This document shows, piece after piece, positions 42,836 through 56,085 of a DNA stretch of 64,000 bases. Each line of letters starts with the position of its first letter. The first letter of the stretch is position 1. Source of the DNA: Kitagawia praeruptora (lineage: Eukaryota > Streptophyta > Magnoliopsida > Apiales > Apiaceae); NCBI GenBank assembly GCA_037693485.1, contig CM075344.1:73775501-73839500 (forward strand). Direction: 5' to 3'. Below the pieces are notes generated by a model. That model was not told the DNA's origin, ran no database searches, and saw only the letters and a program-made list of their open reading frames with translations. The translations under genes and the position numbers were made by a program.

Positions 42836-44716
42836 AACACAATTTTTTTAACAAAAATTGAAATAAATAATTATTGTGAATTAAAATTAATTAATTTAGA
42901 AAACAAATAATTTAAATTTTCAAAGTTTGTTATTAGAGTCAATATTAGAATTTTTATAAAATATAACATTTTTTATAATTTGAAAATAGACCAAATTATT
43001 AAAAAAAACGTAACAAATTATGTTTTTTTTTTGAAAAAAAAAATTTAATTTTCCATAAAATGAATAAAGTTTGAGAAATAATGTTAAGTTTGATATAAAA
43101 AATTTGTATACATTATTGAACTAAAATATAACATTTTTATAAATAAAAATAACATATTACTTATAAATTTAATTAAATTGAAGAAATTTTCAAATAAAAA
43201 TTAATAAAATAAAAAAATAAAAAAATTGTACGCTGCATGTGTTCAGTATTGGAGTAGTGGAGTTGGGGCGGTGTCCAAATTATTGGGCTTTTGCTTTTGG
43301 CGCTAAGTCCAAATTATTGGACTTGTTAGAGCGCGGCCATTTTTCCGCCTTGTAAAAAAGAACATAAACAACACTCTCCCTCTTCGCCTCTATTCACTCA
43401 CTCACTCTTAACCCTAATCTCTCCGCCGCTCACTCTCTATCGCCGCTCTCTATCGCCGCTCACGCTCTACCACCGCTCACCGCCGCTCTCTTGCTGTTGT
43501 GACATTTCTCTCCCGCCGCTCTGACCTCTCTCTCCCTCCCTCTAATTTCACAACCCATCCCTAATTAGAACCTGTGAGCCATAGAATTAGAAACTACCAT
43601 ATATTCAGTTTTCAATCTGCAAAGGTTGATTCACTCTCTCTATAATCGGTCTCCATCGATCTCCAACTGATTTGGTACTCAGAGTCTGGCAGTTTTTCTT
43701 CTTCTTTATTTTTGTTGTTTGTTAGAACTTAGAAGATATGTGTTTGGCGTCTTCGTGTTTACTGAGATTCATCAATATATTGGAACAGTACAACTTCTGT
43801 GTCTAGAAATGGTCGATTTGGGACTATGAGTATATGGTATTTATATATCTTATGTATTTTCATGTTCAGTTTGATGTTCTCTTTTAGTGGTGTTCGTTAT
43901 TTGTGAGTATTTGTTGTTCAAGCTTTGTGAGTGAGTATTTGATGTTCATGTTTTGTGAGTATTTGATGTTCAATTTTCGTGTTCAATTTGATTTCGTCAA
44001 CTGCAAGTCCCTATTATTTATGAAATTATAATTTTGTGGGCTGATTATTTGTGAATAATTGTTATTAATTATGTTTCCCTGTTTTTGTGAAAAGCCCTAA
44101 ATCGCTGCTTTTAAGTATCTAACCAGGCCCAATGTTTGAAAGGTATTAACTCGTATATATATTTGATATATTTCCATTTCAGTTTTAAAGAGAAGTAAAC
44201 TAAGTGCCCGTCTTGATTTTGAGCCTACAAGTTTTTTTATATGCTAATGTTGACTTAAAGTGATCAATCCTATTTGAAATTGGGAGGTTGTCAACTTTGG
44301 GCATAATTGATGCCTTGGATATTGTAATTGGGTTTCTGATGTAAAAGTAAGTACATGGAATAATTTATGTTTTGATTAAACTTTACTACATTTTTTTCCT
44401 CTACAATTCTTACAGATTTTATTAGCAAATACTTGGTAGGACTTTAAGGAAATTCTGTTTAATGATTGAATGTATGTATGATGTCTGTCATTATTAATAG
44501 TACTTTAACTTGATGCACCTGCAAGCAATTCCAGTGTTGATCACACAGTCAAGTGGAAAGTAAAGGAACCTGATGTGCAGATGTTGGCCACTACATCTGG
44601 TGCAATGTCACCATAACCTGATTTGGACTGTTTATTGAAACATTATATGCTCTGTTAATGACATTTGGATAATGTCTTTTTATTTCTCTTTGCTATAAAA
44701 TCCTAATTTTTTCCAG
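42836..44716 (+). other. CACTA interior, left part, leader-like DNA
   Basis: AT-rich to about 43240. Then a CT-rich stretch with ACTCACTCACTC and CGCCGCTC repeats (43370-43560) that resembles a captured promoter and 5' leader, then T-rich intron-like DNA. A short exon-like piece at about 44527-44625 (VDHTVKWKVKEPDVQML) was not identified. Confidence 0.5.
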
Positions 44717-44782
44717 TTTTTTGAGGTGGCAAGACATGAAGCTACATTGGCATTAGATATTAATAAGAGAGCAGGTCAACAG
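44717..44782 (+). pseudogene. Captured exon fragment, ANTH-domain clathrin assembly protein
   Basis: Between an acceptor TTTTTTCCAG and a donor GTTATG lie exactly 22 open codons: FFEVARHEATLALD, then INKRAGQQ. Plant AP180-like clathrin assembly proteins have FF-M-x-HDA-KAL-IYKRAGQQ in the ANTH domain. The match is short but position-specific, and the exon edges coincide with it. A fragment only, without function on its own. Confidence 0.6.
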
Positions 44783-44886
44783 GTTATGATTTAATAACAG
44801 ATCAATTATCATGTGAATGAATTACCTCAACTGCTTTAAGTTATGATTTACTAATTGAATCAACTTTTATGAATTGAAATTGAAGC

Positions 44887-45046
44887 TGATGAAATTCGAA
44901 GACGAGGAGCACGAAAAGAGCTATGAGTTGATCAGAAGTAGAGAGAGGAAGCAATAGTATATTCACGACTACACAAAGGACACTGTTCCATCATTGACTA
45001 CGGTAACCTCATCATTCAGCAACATCTTCATATGGTACACTGGATA
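44887..45046 (+). pseudogene. Captured exon-like fragment, gene not identified
   Basis: About 55 codons reading EIEADEIRRRGARKEL, stop, VDQK, stop, REEAIVYSRLHKG, then IIDYGNLIIQQHLHMVHWIM. The charged and then hydrophobic composition and the frame held across two stops indicate former coding sequence. I could not assign a family. Confidence 0.45.
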
Positions 45047-45448
45047 ATGGAGGTCGGTAATTTCTTCACCGCATCAGCACTTGTTATATCATATCCTTTC
45101 ATATATTTTTCTGTATCTTGTTTTTTCCAATAATATTTCGCCATGTCATCTCCTTGCTTAGAATTTTAGAATCTATCAATATATACAGTCTCATTGCACT
45201 ACAACTACACTATGAATTTGGGAAGTCAGGTTCCCAGGTTCAGTTTAGAATATTAACATAATAATTATAGAGGTAAAAGAGGTGAGTATTTGTTTGTAAC
45301 TCCTGGCTTACAAATTCAATGGGCTTTTCCGTGATTTTCTTTAGCTTATTTGCTGCTGTACTTGCAATGTTTAAGGTAAACGCTAAGAGACAGAACAATT
45401 TTCTTAGAATTTTATGGTCTGTGTAACTAGTAAATGTCTCTTAGATTG

Positions 45449-47038
45449 TGTTATGCTAAAATTACGCAAGCGCACGTAATCACAAGTAATATAATTAAAG
45501 TTCGTTCCGCAGAGATCTGGTTAAGTTTTACTCAGAAAATATGCCTATGCAACAATGTATGGTTTTAATTCACTGCTAAGATAAATAACAAATTGGAGTT
45601 TGATTATCTAAATTAACTAAGATGCAAATTATAAATCTAAGTATTAACTAATTGACAAGATTTTAAAATCGAATTACTTATATGAGAATAAACATGGAAT
45701 CTTAGTTTCATTATCTACTTCACTTAGAGTTGCAGCCTTTAATCAATACATGCGATGGTTTTGATATCTGATCGGATAACACGAAACAAATATACGCTAC
45801 CTGTCAGCATACGCATACCAAACTAAACATACATCCACAAAAGAGATAGAAGATGAATAGACACCAATTATGCTTAGACCCTATATGTCTATAGAATTTG
45901 AAAACATAACGGTTGAAGAGCAGATTATCCATTAAGATCACACAGGGTAGTATAAGTATTTTCATCTCACACCACAAATCATATTGATAAACAATTATGA
46001 ACCTATGCTAGCATGGCAAGTTCTAAATCTCAAGATCCACTTTCACTTCACAAGAGATTAACAAATTAGATGTTCGCGACGCATCTATCAATTAAGCATA
46101 ACCATACGAGGATATCAATTATTCACCACACATAAATCTTTAAGGCATGCAAACTACTAAGCTACATAGATAAATCCACTAGGATCCCATGACAACGATT
46201 AGTTCATAATCGAACCTTTCGTCACCATGGGATTATATGAAAGCATGGTATTAAACAAGAAAACAAAGATGAATAAATCAATAATAGAATAAGGTTTAAC
46301 GAACAAATCCGTGAAAGTAACAAGCATCCAAAAGAAACGCCTAACAAAGGAATACAAGAAACTATGTCTAGATCTTCTTGTCGTCACAATCCTCGCCTTG
46401 GCCTCTCTCTCTCGTGCTCTGAACGAATTATGGTGTAGATGATGATTTTGATGTGCCCCCAAGGTGTGTATTTATAGCCCCAAGTGCCCTCTTGTCCAAA
46501 CAATTACCGTCTTTGAATTAGAATAGAATTCCGGAAATTTCCTTTCTTGAATGGAATAGAATTGCAACTCCCATGTTTAAATTGAATTCCAGAAGCTTCT
46601 AATCGTTCATAACAATTGCCATATTGAATAGGAAAAGTAAAACGGCAATTTCCTCCTTAAAATCAAATTCCAGAAAGTTCCTGTCGGTGGTCCGCGCGCC
46701 CGTGCGCTGCATAAGTTAAATTCCAGCGCGGCCGCGCTCACTTCTCTTTCTGACTCCCTACGCGCGCCCGCGCGCTCTTCCTTTATTAATCAGGCGCGCC
46801 CGCGCCCACAGTCTGAAATCTGCAGAAACTTGCTTTGTTTCTACTTTACTGATTAAAGCTCCACTTCCCTTGCAACTACTCATGCCACAACTTCTGAACT
46901 TCACAACCAAAACACTCCACACCTATATTTCCTGCATAAATCTCACAAAACACATCAAATCACAATGATACTTGAGAACAAAGCAATCAATTCAAGCCGA
47001 TTTGGAACATTCCAAGTGGATATAAAATCCACTTATCA
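45449..47038 (-). repeat. 3' LTR of the Athila-like element
   Basis: On the plus strand from TGTTATGCTAAAATTACG to ATCCACTTATCA. Contains GCGCGCCCGCGC-rich patches (46690-46810). The open frame at 46199-46462 recurs in the other LTR and is not a gene. Confidence 0.92.
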
Positions 47039-48548
47039 CACCCCCAAACTTAAATCGATGCTTGTCCTCAAGCATAAACAGAAAAAACTATATACAACTA
47101 ACTAGTACCACTTCCGTAGGTGATCACGGTTGCATTTGGCATATGCAACAAGCCCTTTAAACCCCTAGCAGCCCTAGTGGACGAGTAAGGTCTCGTGAGG
47201 GCCTATAGTGAATGTACCCACAAAATCCATTTAACCTAATGCAATGCAATGCATGAATGCAACTAATATGAAAATGCAAAGATCCCCTCAAACTCACCAA
47301 AACCAACTAACAAGCAAATATCTCAAAGAATGCAACAAATCCAAGCAGAGCTCGACTAAGTCCCCGTATACTAACAATACATGAACAGAAACGTGCGTGT
47401 GTGCAATGCTCATCAGAAATACTCCCAACACTAGGTCAAAAATCATACATGCTTTCCGCCAAGACAATCACAGGTTTATAACTAGAATAGACTGTAGACA
47501 CTCCATAACCTAGGAACACCTCCACCCTTATCCAAGGTAGACCGAAACTCATGCTTTTATTACTAAACTACGACATTATATACAATACGCATGCTTATTT
47601 AACCGTGCAATGAATGAGAACCCAAAAGGCTTATACAATAATACCCATGTAGCGAGTGTTAGGTCAGCAATCCCAAACCATAGGGGCTTTAGGTTACTAG
47701 GACTAAGTCCCCTCAGACTTAATTACTCGAGTATTAAAGAGCTCACTCTGGTTAATTTTGCATAAAAATTTGACTCTTTTTTTCTGTTTTTTTTTTCTAA
47801 TTTTTTTTTCTTCTATGCAATCTGGAATGAGCCTTTCTCATTTCCAACCCTAGACTACTCATATAAATATGAGCCGGCTACTAGCTATTTGACGCCTAGC
47901 CATTATTAACATTATTAACAACTAGCATAAAATTTCTGTTTTCCCCCAAACTTAGACTTTAGTGTTCCTACGCAATAAAGGGAATAACGAAAATTCTAAG
48001 AATAAACAAGTGATTAAATCTCAAAACATCCAACAGGCATGACCCTAACCTAGCCCAAAAGCACCCAATGAGATTGTGTAATAAGTTTTGCTCCCGTAAC
48101 ATGCAAGTCAATTTCGTAGGAACTATAAATCAGCCCTCTACTCATCATTGTCACACTCAGTTAAACACCTACCTATCAATCAGAATCAGCTCGTCCTAAG
48201 GGATCATGATATATGCATGCCATGAAAATGCAACTAATATGAACTCACATGGTAAAACAAACAAAAATAACAGAATGTCCTATATGAAACACACGTAGAT
48301 AATACGAACATATATGCATGAATTACGACTACTATGCAAAGCATGATATCCTACATGAACACACAAATACTACATATACACTACTTATCCCCCAAACCAC
48401 CCCCAAACTTAAAAGATTCAATGTCCGCATTGAATGGAAAGTAATACAAGGGAAAGTAGGAAACATACCTAAAAATACCGAAACACATGGGTTGCCTCCC
48501 ACGAAGCGCTGTCGTTAACGTCATTTAGCCGGACAAATATGATTCAAA
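47039..48548 (-). other. Polypurine tract and non-coding 3' region of the Athila-like element
   Basis: The minus strand reads AAGTTTGGGGGTGTG at 47039-47053, the polypurine tract. A second purine run of the same kind (AGTTTGGGGGTGG) lies at about 48400. No coding similarity was found in between. Confidence 0.7.
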
Positions 48549-51257
48549 TCATGGTGGCTCGAAGATCGCATTCGACTTGTCCTTAGCAGAAGAACCATTC
48601 ACCCATTGTCTGACAACCTTCTTGCTATCTTCCCACATCTTCTCTAAATCAAACTTCAGTTTGCCTCTTCCTCCAATCGACTTCTTCGTCTTCTTTTTCT
48701 TTCTTACCCCTCTAAGGTGTTTATCCCTTTCAGTTGATTGATAAGAACACTCTTCTACCTCATCATCCATGATCCACCTTCTTAATACATTATCTTGACA
48801 CACTTTAAAAATCACCAACTCATCATTCAGAAGGACATACTTCAAATGGGATGGAAGTTTTCCGAGCTTGACATTCGAGAGATCTCGAACTGAAGAACTT
48901 TCAATGGAATCACTGATATGACACTTTAGCATGTGTGTGTCCGACTTTTCACTCAACAACTGATCAAACTTCTTTCTCTGACCCGTATCAACTGTTTCCA
49001 CACTGCAACACTCTTCATCCTCTGTCGGAAATTTCATGGCCTTGAACACATTAAAGGTGACATTCTGATCTTGCACCCTCATTGTAAGCGATCCTTTTTG
49101 CACATCGATCAAAGTACGACCCGTAGCTAGAAAAGGCCTTCCCAAGATTATGGGAATCTTCTTGTCTTCTTCGAAATCCAAAATAACAAAATCAGCAGGA
49201 AATATGAGTTTATCAACCTTCACCAAGACATCCTCTACTATATCCCTCGGATAAGTGATAGATCGATCAGCCAACTTCAAAGAGATGTTAGTTGGCTTTG
49301 GCTCCGGCAGACCAAGTTGCTTGAAAACAGACAAGGGCATGAGATTAATACTAGCTCCAAAATCACATAAGCATTTGCCGAATGAAAGATTGCCAATAGT
49401 ACACGGGATGGAGAAACTTCCCAGATCTTTAAGCTTAGGTGGCAACTTCTGTTGCAGAACAGCACTACACTCTTCCGTTAGAGCAACGGTCTCTAATTCA
49501 TCGAGCTTCAATTTACGAGAAAGAATACCCTTCATGAACTTGGCATAGCTCGGCATCTGTTCAAGAGCTTCCGCAAAAGGAATGTTAATCTGCAACTTCT
49601 TGAACACCTCTAAAAACTTAGCAAACTTTTTATCCAAATTCTGCTTCTGGAGTCTTCTAGGATATGGAGGAGGAGGATATATCTTAGTAGACTGCTCCAC
49701 AGAAGCTTTAACAGGTTCCTTGCTCTTCTCTACTTCACCATCTACCTCATCACCTACTAAGTCAGATTTCTCAATTTCGGGCATTGCAGATTTTTCAACT
49801 TGCTGATTCTGCACTTCTTCATCTTCTTTAGCGGCTTATTTCGGGTCTGAGGTAACCTTTCCCGATCTCAAAGTCACAGCTTTCACCTGTTCTTTGTTGT
49901 CTCTCCTGCCTGGATTTGTCTCTGTATCGCTAGGAAGAGTTCCTTGTTGCCTACTAAGTAAGGCACTTGCAATTTGTCCCACCTAGCTCTCCAATATCTT
50001 TTGAGAAGCTTGCAGGTTCTTCATCATCATCCTCAAATCATCCATCTCTGATTTTTCATTAGAAGATTGCCCCGCATGAGCCTGGGGCTGTTGCTGCTGA
50101 AATCCAGGAGGTTGATATGGCGCCCTTGAAGCATATGGCTGCTGATAGCCCTGATTGAATGGCTTCGCTTGCTGTCCCTGAAACTGCTGCTGATAAGGTT
50201 GTTGTGCACTTTGATTATTGCTCCAGCTGAAATTGGGATGATTCCTATTGCTAGGATGATAAGTAGCCGGAACTGGTGCAGCAGGTCTCTAGAAATTACT
50301 CACGAACTGTGCTGATTCAGAAGAGATAGCACAATGATTCGTCTCATGTGCGCCCGCACATAGCTCACAAACACTAGCTACCTGCTAGACTCCATAATTT
50401 GCAAGAGAATCCACCTTCATAGTCAACGCCTTCAACTGAGCTGCAATAGCTGAAGCTGTATCTATCTCAAACAACCCTGCTACCTTGCCTTGAGAAAGCC
50501 TCTGGGTTGGATTCTGATATTCATTAGCAGCCATCGTCTCAATAAGTTCATAAGCTTCATCGTAGCTCTTAGCCCACAGAGCTCCTCCTGATGCTGCATC
50601 TAGCAAAGGTCTAGATTGTGCTCCCAACCCATTGTAGAAACTATTAATAACCATCCAGTCAGGCATGCCATGATGTGGACACCTACGAAGCATCTCCTTG
50701 TATCGTTCCCAAGCCTCACACAAAGACTCTCCAGACTGTTGCTGAAATTGAGTTAGCTGGTTCCTTATTGCTGCAGTTTTCGCTATTGGGAAGAATTTAG
50801 TAAGAAACTTCTGAGCAAGATCCTCCCATGTAGTAATAGAACCAGGTGATAGAGAGTGTAACCAGCCCTTGGCCTTATCCTTCAGAGAGAATGGAAAAAG
50901 TCTCAACTTTATAGCATCATCCGACACACCATTGAACTTGAAAGTATCACAGATCTCGATAAAGTCCCGAATATGCATGTTAGGATCCTCCGTAGGAGCA
51001 CCCCCAAACTGAACCAAATTCTGTACCATCTGAATAGTGCTCGGCTTGATCTCGAAGTTATTAGCTGTGATGGCCGGCCTGATAATACTAGACTGGATAT
51101 CATTGATCTTCGGCTGAGAATACTCCTTCAAAGCCTTAGCTGCTGCTACATCACCCATTGCTACTGTAGTTTCAGCTTCCTCTTTCTTATCCTCTTTATT
51201 CTCTACAAGATCGTCTTTTGCCAGTTTTTGTATATGAGCTTGCAAACGTGTTTGCAT
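48549..51257 (-). pseudogene. Athila-like gag-protease frame with four stops
   Basis: One frame of 903 codons on the minus strand from ATG 51257 to the stop at 48549, with internal TAG at 50385, 50289 and 49983 and TAA at 49836 and no frameshift. Gag core (about residues 70-230; FGGAPTEDPNMHIRDF, LFPFSLKDKAKGWL, FPIAKTAAIRNQLTQF). Zinc knuckle CELCAGAHETNHC (about 50350). A Gln/Pro/Tyr-rich linker (50040-50280). Aspartic protease (about 49440-49010; LCDFGASINLMPLSVFKQLG, IPIILGRPFLATGRTLIDV), where Athila proteases have the same CDLGASI-type site. It stops where RT would begin. A particle-forming and processing role is inferred from the family. Confidence 0.88.
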
Positions 51258-51370
51258 ACAAACTTAAGTACCTGAAACACCACGAAACAAACAAACTAAG
51301 TAAGAATCCAAGTCAGTGAACGCTAACGACCACTATTGACAAGCACATAAACTAAAAACAAAACACCGAT

Positions 51371-51390
51371 GATCCCCGGCAGCGGCGCCA
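51371..51390 (-). other. Primer binding site of the Athila-like element
   Basis: The minus strand reads TGGCGCCGCTGCCGGGGATC, the common plant gypsy primer site, six bases from the LTR. Confidence 0.92.
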
Positions 51391-51712
51391 AAAACTTGTT
51401 ATGCTAAAATTACGCAAGCGCACGTAATCACAAGTAATATAATTAAAGTTCGTTCCGCAGAGATCTGGTTAAGTTTTACTCAGAAAATATGCCTATGCAA
51501 CAATGTATGGTTTTAATTCACTGCTAAGATAAATAACAAATTGGAGTTTGATTATCTAAATTAACTAAGATGCAAATTATAAATCTAAGTATTAACTAAT
51601 TGACAAGATTTTAAAATCGAATTACTTATATGAGAATAAACATGGAATCCTAATTTCATTATCTACTTCACTTAGAGTTGCAGCCTTTAATCAATACATG
51701 CGATGGTTTTGA

Positions 51713-52052
51713 TGTTGAGTATACAACAACGAAAGCAAAACCCAAAGCGAATAAACAAGAACAAGAAAATAAACGACAATCACACAAGACAAATATTTAA
51801 CGTGGTTCGGAAATTCCTACTCCACAAGCCGCACTAATTTTGTATTGATCTCTCACAATTGTGTTGTGCTGTTATGTTATGTTACAATTACATGAGTATT
51901 TATAAGAGAAGAAACTGGGTCTAAGAATCAGAGTCTAATTCTGAAATCCTAACTCTAATCCTAACTCTAATTAGAGTTCAATTCAGGAATTCCTAACTCA
52001 AGTCAGAATCCAATTCCAATTCTGAAACCTGATAGACTCCACAAACCCAACA
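51713..52052 (-). repeat. 3' LTR of the Tnt1-like copia
   Basis: On the plus strand from TGTTGAGTATACAACAACG to CACAAACCCAACA. The next bases, ATCTCCCACTTGG, are the polypurine tract read from the minus strand (CCAAGTGGGAGAT). Confidence 0.94.
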
Positions 52053-52157
52053 ATCTCCCACTTGGAGTCTGACCACATCTTCGCTTCACTCTTGTAAATC
52101 TAGTAACAAATAATCCTTCGATCAATAACTCTAACTAGTGCAACGCCTTCTCAACAA

Positions 52158-55100
52158 TCAGTTCTGAAGGCCAGTTGAAGCTATGCAAAGCTTCAACTTT
52201 TCATTAGTAACCACCTTAGTCAACATATCTGCAGGATTCTTTGAACCAAGGATTTTCTTCAAGGATAAAGTACCATTGCTAATCAACTCTCTTGTAAAGT
52301 GATATCTTAGCTGAATATGCTTCGTCCTAGCATGAAACACAGGATTCTTCGAAAGATGAATAGCACTCTGACTGTCGCTATACAAAGCACTGTCCGCCTG
52401 TTTCTTGTCCAACTCCTCAAGAAAATTCTTCAACCAAATCATCTCCTTGCTAGCTTCAGAGATAGCCATATATTCTGCTTCTGTGGTTGAAAGAGCAACA
52501 CTCTTTTGAAGTCGAGACATCCAACTAACTGTTGTGCCACCCAAAGTGAAAATATATCCCGTAGTACTTTTTCTTGTATCCAAACATCCACCCAAATCTG
52601 CATCAGAGAACCCTTCCAAGATAACATCTTTCTTGCTGAAACATAATGCAACCTTGGACGTGCCTTTCAAGTAGCGCAACAACCACTTGACTGCTTCCCA
52701 ATGCTCTCTTCCTGGATTAGACATGAACCTGCTAACAACTCCCACTGCATGAGCAATATCTGGCCTTGTACACACCATAGCATACATCAAACTGCCAACT
52801 GCAAACGCATATGGAACTTTAGCCATATCTTTCTTGCCTTCATCCGTTTTAGGTGACTGCTTCTTCGTGAGATTAAAGTGAGTCGCCAACGGTGTACTTC
52901 TGGTCTTTGCATCTTGGACACTGAATTTCTGTAACAATTTCTCAATATACTTCTCTTGAGATAATTTCAAAGTACCTTCAGATCTATCCTTTATGATGCT
53001 CATACCAAGTATCTGTTTTGCTGCACCCATATCTTTCATCTCAAACTCCTCAGACATATGTCACTTTAACCTGTTGATTTCCATCATGTTTGATCCTGCT
53101 ATCAACATGTTATCAACATACAACAACAATATGATATAAGATGAATCAAATTGTTTAAAATAACAACAATGATCCATAGCACTCCTAGTGTACCCATTCT
53201 TCATCATAAAGCTATCAAACTTCAAGTACCATTGTCTTGGTGCTTGCTTCAAACCATACAAGCTTTTTATAAGCTTGCAAACAAGGTTTTCTTTCTCAGC
53301 TACCTGAAATCCTTCTGGCTGTACCATATAGATGTCTTCCTCAAGATCACCATGTAAGAACGCGGTCTTAACATCTAGTTGCTCTAGATGTAACTCCTCT
53401 ACAGCCACAATACTTAGCACAATTCTAACAGTAGTCATCTTAACAACCGGAGAAAATATATCAGTATAGTCAATACCCTTTTTCTGTTGATAACCCTTGA
53501 CTACTAACCTCGCCTTGTATCTCTTGCTGCCACCAGGTTCTTCTTTGATCCGGAACACCCACTTATTCTGTAAAGCCTTCTTTCCTGCTGGTAATTCTGT
53601 TAAAGACCAAGTTTCATTCTTCTCAAGAGAACTCATCTCTTCTTCCATGGCTGATTTCCACTGAACTGAATCATCCACCTGAACTGCCTCTGAATAACAC
53701 TGAGGCTTTCCATCCTCGGTCAATAACATATAATATGCTGAAGGAGAAAATCTTTGTGGTGGCCTCACAATTCTGCTAGATCTTCTTACCTCAGCCTGTG
53801 GAGTAACTGGAACTGTGTCATCACCATTCCCCGAACTCCCACTATTTCCTGCAAGATCTTTTTCTGTAATATCTTCAAACGCTGCTTTCTCTTTCTCAGG
53901 TTTTTCTTTTGCAAACTCAGAATCGACTGCAAGCTTATCCTTGTACACTGCACTTTCGTTAAAAGTAACATTTCTACTTCTAACGACCATCTTCGTCAGT
54001 TCATCCCAGAAACGGTAACCTATATCATCTGAACCATAACCAATAAAGATACACTTCTTTGCTTTCGGATCAAGCTTGTCCCTGTCAGAATCTTTAACAC
54101 GCACATAAGAAACACAACCAAAAACTCGCAAGTGTGAAAGATTTACCTCCTTTTTCTGCCACTCTTCTTCAGGAATCTCGAACCCCAAAGGAACTGAAGG
54201 TCCTCTATTTATGAGATACGCTGTTGTGCTAACTGCATCTGCCCAAAAAATCTTTGGCAACCCTGCATGTAACCTCATACTCTTGGCCCTCTCATTCAAG
54301 GTTCTATTCATGCGCTCTGCAACACCATTCTGCTGCGGTGTCTCTGGAATTGTTTTAATCATTCTAATCCCATAATCTGCGCAATAGCTTTTAAACTCAT
54401 CACTACTGTACTCACCACCATTATCTGACATCAAACTCTTAACCTTCAAACCGGTCTGATTTTCAACTTCGGTCTTCCACTTCTTGAAAGTAGCAAACAC
54501 ATCTGATTTATTCTTCAAGAAATAAAACCATACCTTTCTAGTGGAATCGTCAATAAAAGTGACATAGTAGCGAGATCCTCCCAACGACGCAACTGCTGTT
54601 GGACCATATACATCTGTATGAACTAGCTCTAACCTCTCAGCCTTGGGTGTCCTCCCTGATTTTGTAAAAGTAACTCGTTTCTGCTTTCCAAGAACACATG
54701 GCTCACAGAACCCAACTTCCACATTCTTCATCTCTGGAATCTTCCCCTTCGAAGTTAACATCTTCATACCTTTTTCACTCATATGACCAAGTCTTTGGTG
54801 CCACAAAGTTGAAGACTCAATCTCATCAGCAACTGCATTTGCTTCATAGCTAGATTGTTCAACTATGTACAACGTCCCCTTTTTCTCTCCACGAGCAACA
54901 ACTAGATTCCCCTTTATAACCTTCCAATGTCCGTCTCCGAAAGTAACTCGATACCCTTCCTTATCTAACTGGCCCACAGATATCAACATCTTCTTCAGTC
55001 CAGGAATGTACCTTACATCTTTCAACGTCCAGCTAGTCCCCAAAGAAGTCTTGAGATTAATATCTCCCATGCCCGCAATATCCAAAGTCTCATCATCAGC

Positions 55101-56054
55101 AAGACGGACTTTACCAAAATTTCCAATTCTGAAATTTAACATAAAATCCTTGCAAGGGGTAGCATGGAATGATGCACCAGAATCCATAACCCATGATTCA
55201 ACCGAACATTCAACACAACAAATCAAAGCATCGTCATCCGCCACTTCTTCAACTACATTAGCTGAATTATCCTCTTTCTTCTTTCCTTTAGGAGCTGCGG
55301 GAGCCGTACACTGATTTCTGAAGTGACCTTTCTTCTGACAATTCCAACAAACAATCTCCTTGTGATCTTTGGACTGTCCTCTCTTCTGTGACTTCGATCT
55401 GCTACGCCCCTGATTCTGCCCCCTATCGGACTTTCTGCCTCTACTCTCAGTACTCAACAAGGAACCTGACGACTGTCCTGAGTTTCTCCTACGAATATCT
55501 TCTCCAAGAATCGCATCTCGAACTCCATCAAAAGTCATCTTGTTGCTCCCAGATGAATTACAAATAGCAGTGACAAATCCTGACCAACTGTCACGTAACG
55601 AGGATACCAACAACAAGGCTTGTACTTCATCATCGAATTTAATATCCACTGATGTCAATCTTGATAGGATAGAGTTAAATTCATTCACATGATCAGCAAC
55701 ACAATCACCTTCATTCAATTTTGTGGCAAACAACAAGCGACACAAATATACCTTATTCGAAGCAGACGGCTTCTCATACATATTTGATAACGCCTTGATC
55801 AATCCATAAGTTGTCGTTTCCTTGACGATATTGTAAGCAACGTTCTTCGCCAAAGTCAATCTGACAACACCCAGAGCCTGCCTATCCAATAGATTCCAAT
55901 CTTTGTCATCCATCTTTTCTGGCTTCTTCTCCTCCAGCGGTTCGTGTAGTTTTTTCTGATACAAATAATCTTCAATTTTCATCTTCCAAAACCCAAAATC
56001 TTTGCCATCAAATTTGTCGATCTTTACTTTCCCTTCTTCTGCCATCGCTCCCAC
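52158..56054 (-). pseudogene. Tnt1-like copia polyprotein, one stop and a mutated RT active site
   Basis: 1298 codons in a single frame from ATG 56054 to the stop at 52158, interrupted only by a TGA at 53058-53060 (after INRLK, before HMSEEFEM; a former CGA would fit). Domains: gag (KIDKFDGKDFGFWKMKI at residue 10), zinc knuckle CWNCQKKGHFRNQC (about 55340), protease WVMDSGASFHATP (about 55190), integrase (about 54790-54230; HTDVYGPTAVASLGG, SLMSDNGGEYSS, PQQNGVAERMNRT), RT (about 53640-53060; ARLVVKGYQQKKGIDY, KTAFLHGDLEEDIYM), RNase H (about 52620-52250; STTEAEYMAISEASKE, IHLSKNPVFHARTKHI). The RT motif reads YVDNM instead of YVDDM, which removes a catalytic aspartate; GAC to AAC explains it. 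Both defects are C-to-T type changes, as methylated plant transposons often show. Confidence 0.95.
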
Positions 56055-56070
56055 TCGCCTGAAAACCTAG

Positions 56071-56083
56071 GCTCTTGATACCA
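56071..56083 (-). other. Primer binding site of the Tnt1-like copia
   Basis: The minus strand reads TGGTATCAAGAGC two bases from the LTR, complementary to initiator tRNA-Met. Confidence 0.88.
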
Positions 56084-56085
56084 GT

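Noticed and set aside
46199..46462. 87-codon minus-strand frame, repeated at 56865-57128
   Set aside because: It is LTR sequence of the Athila-like element, duplicated for that reason.
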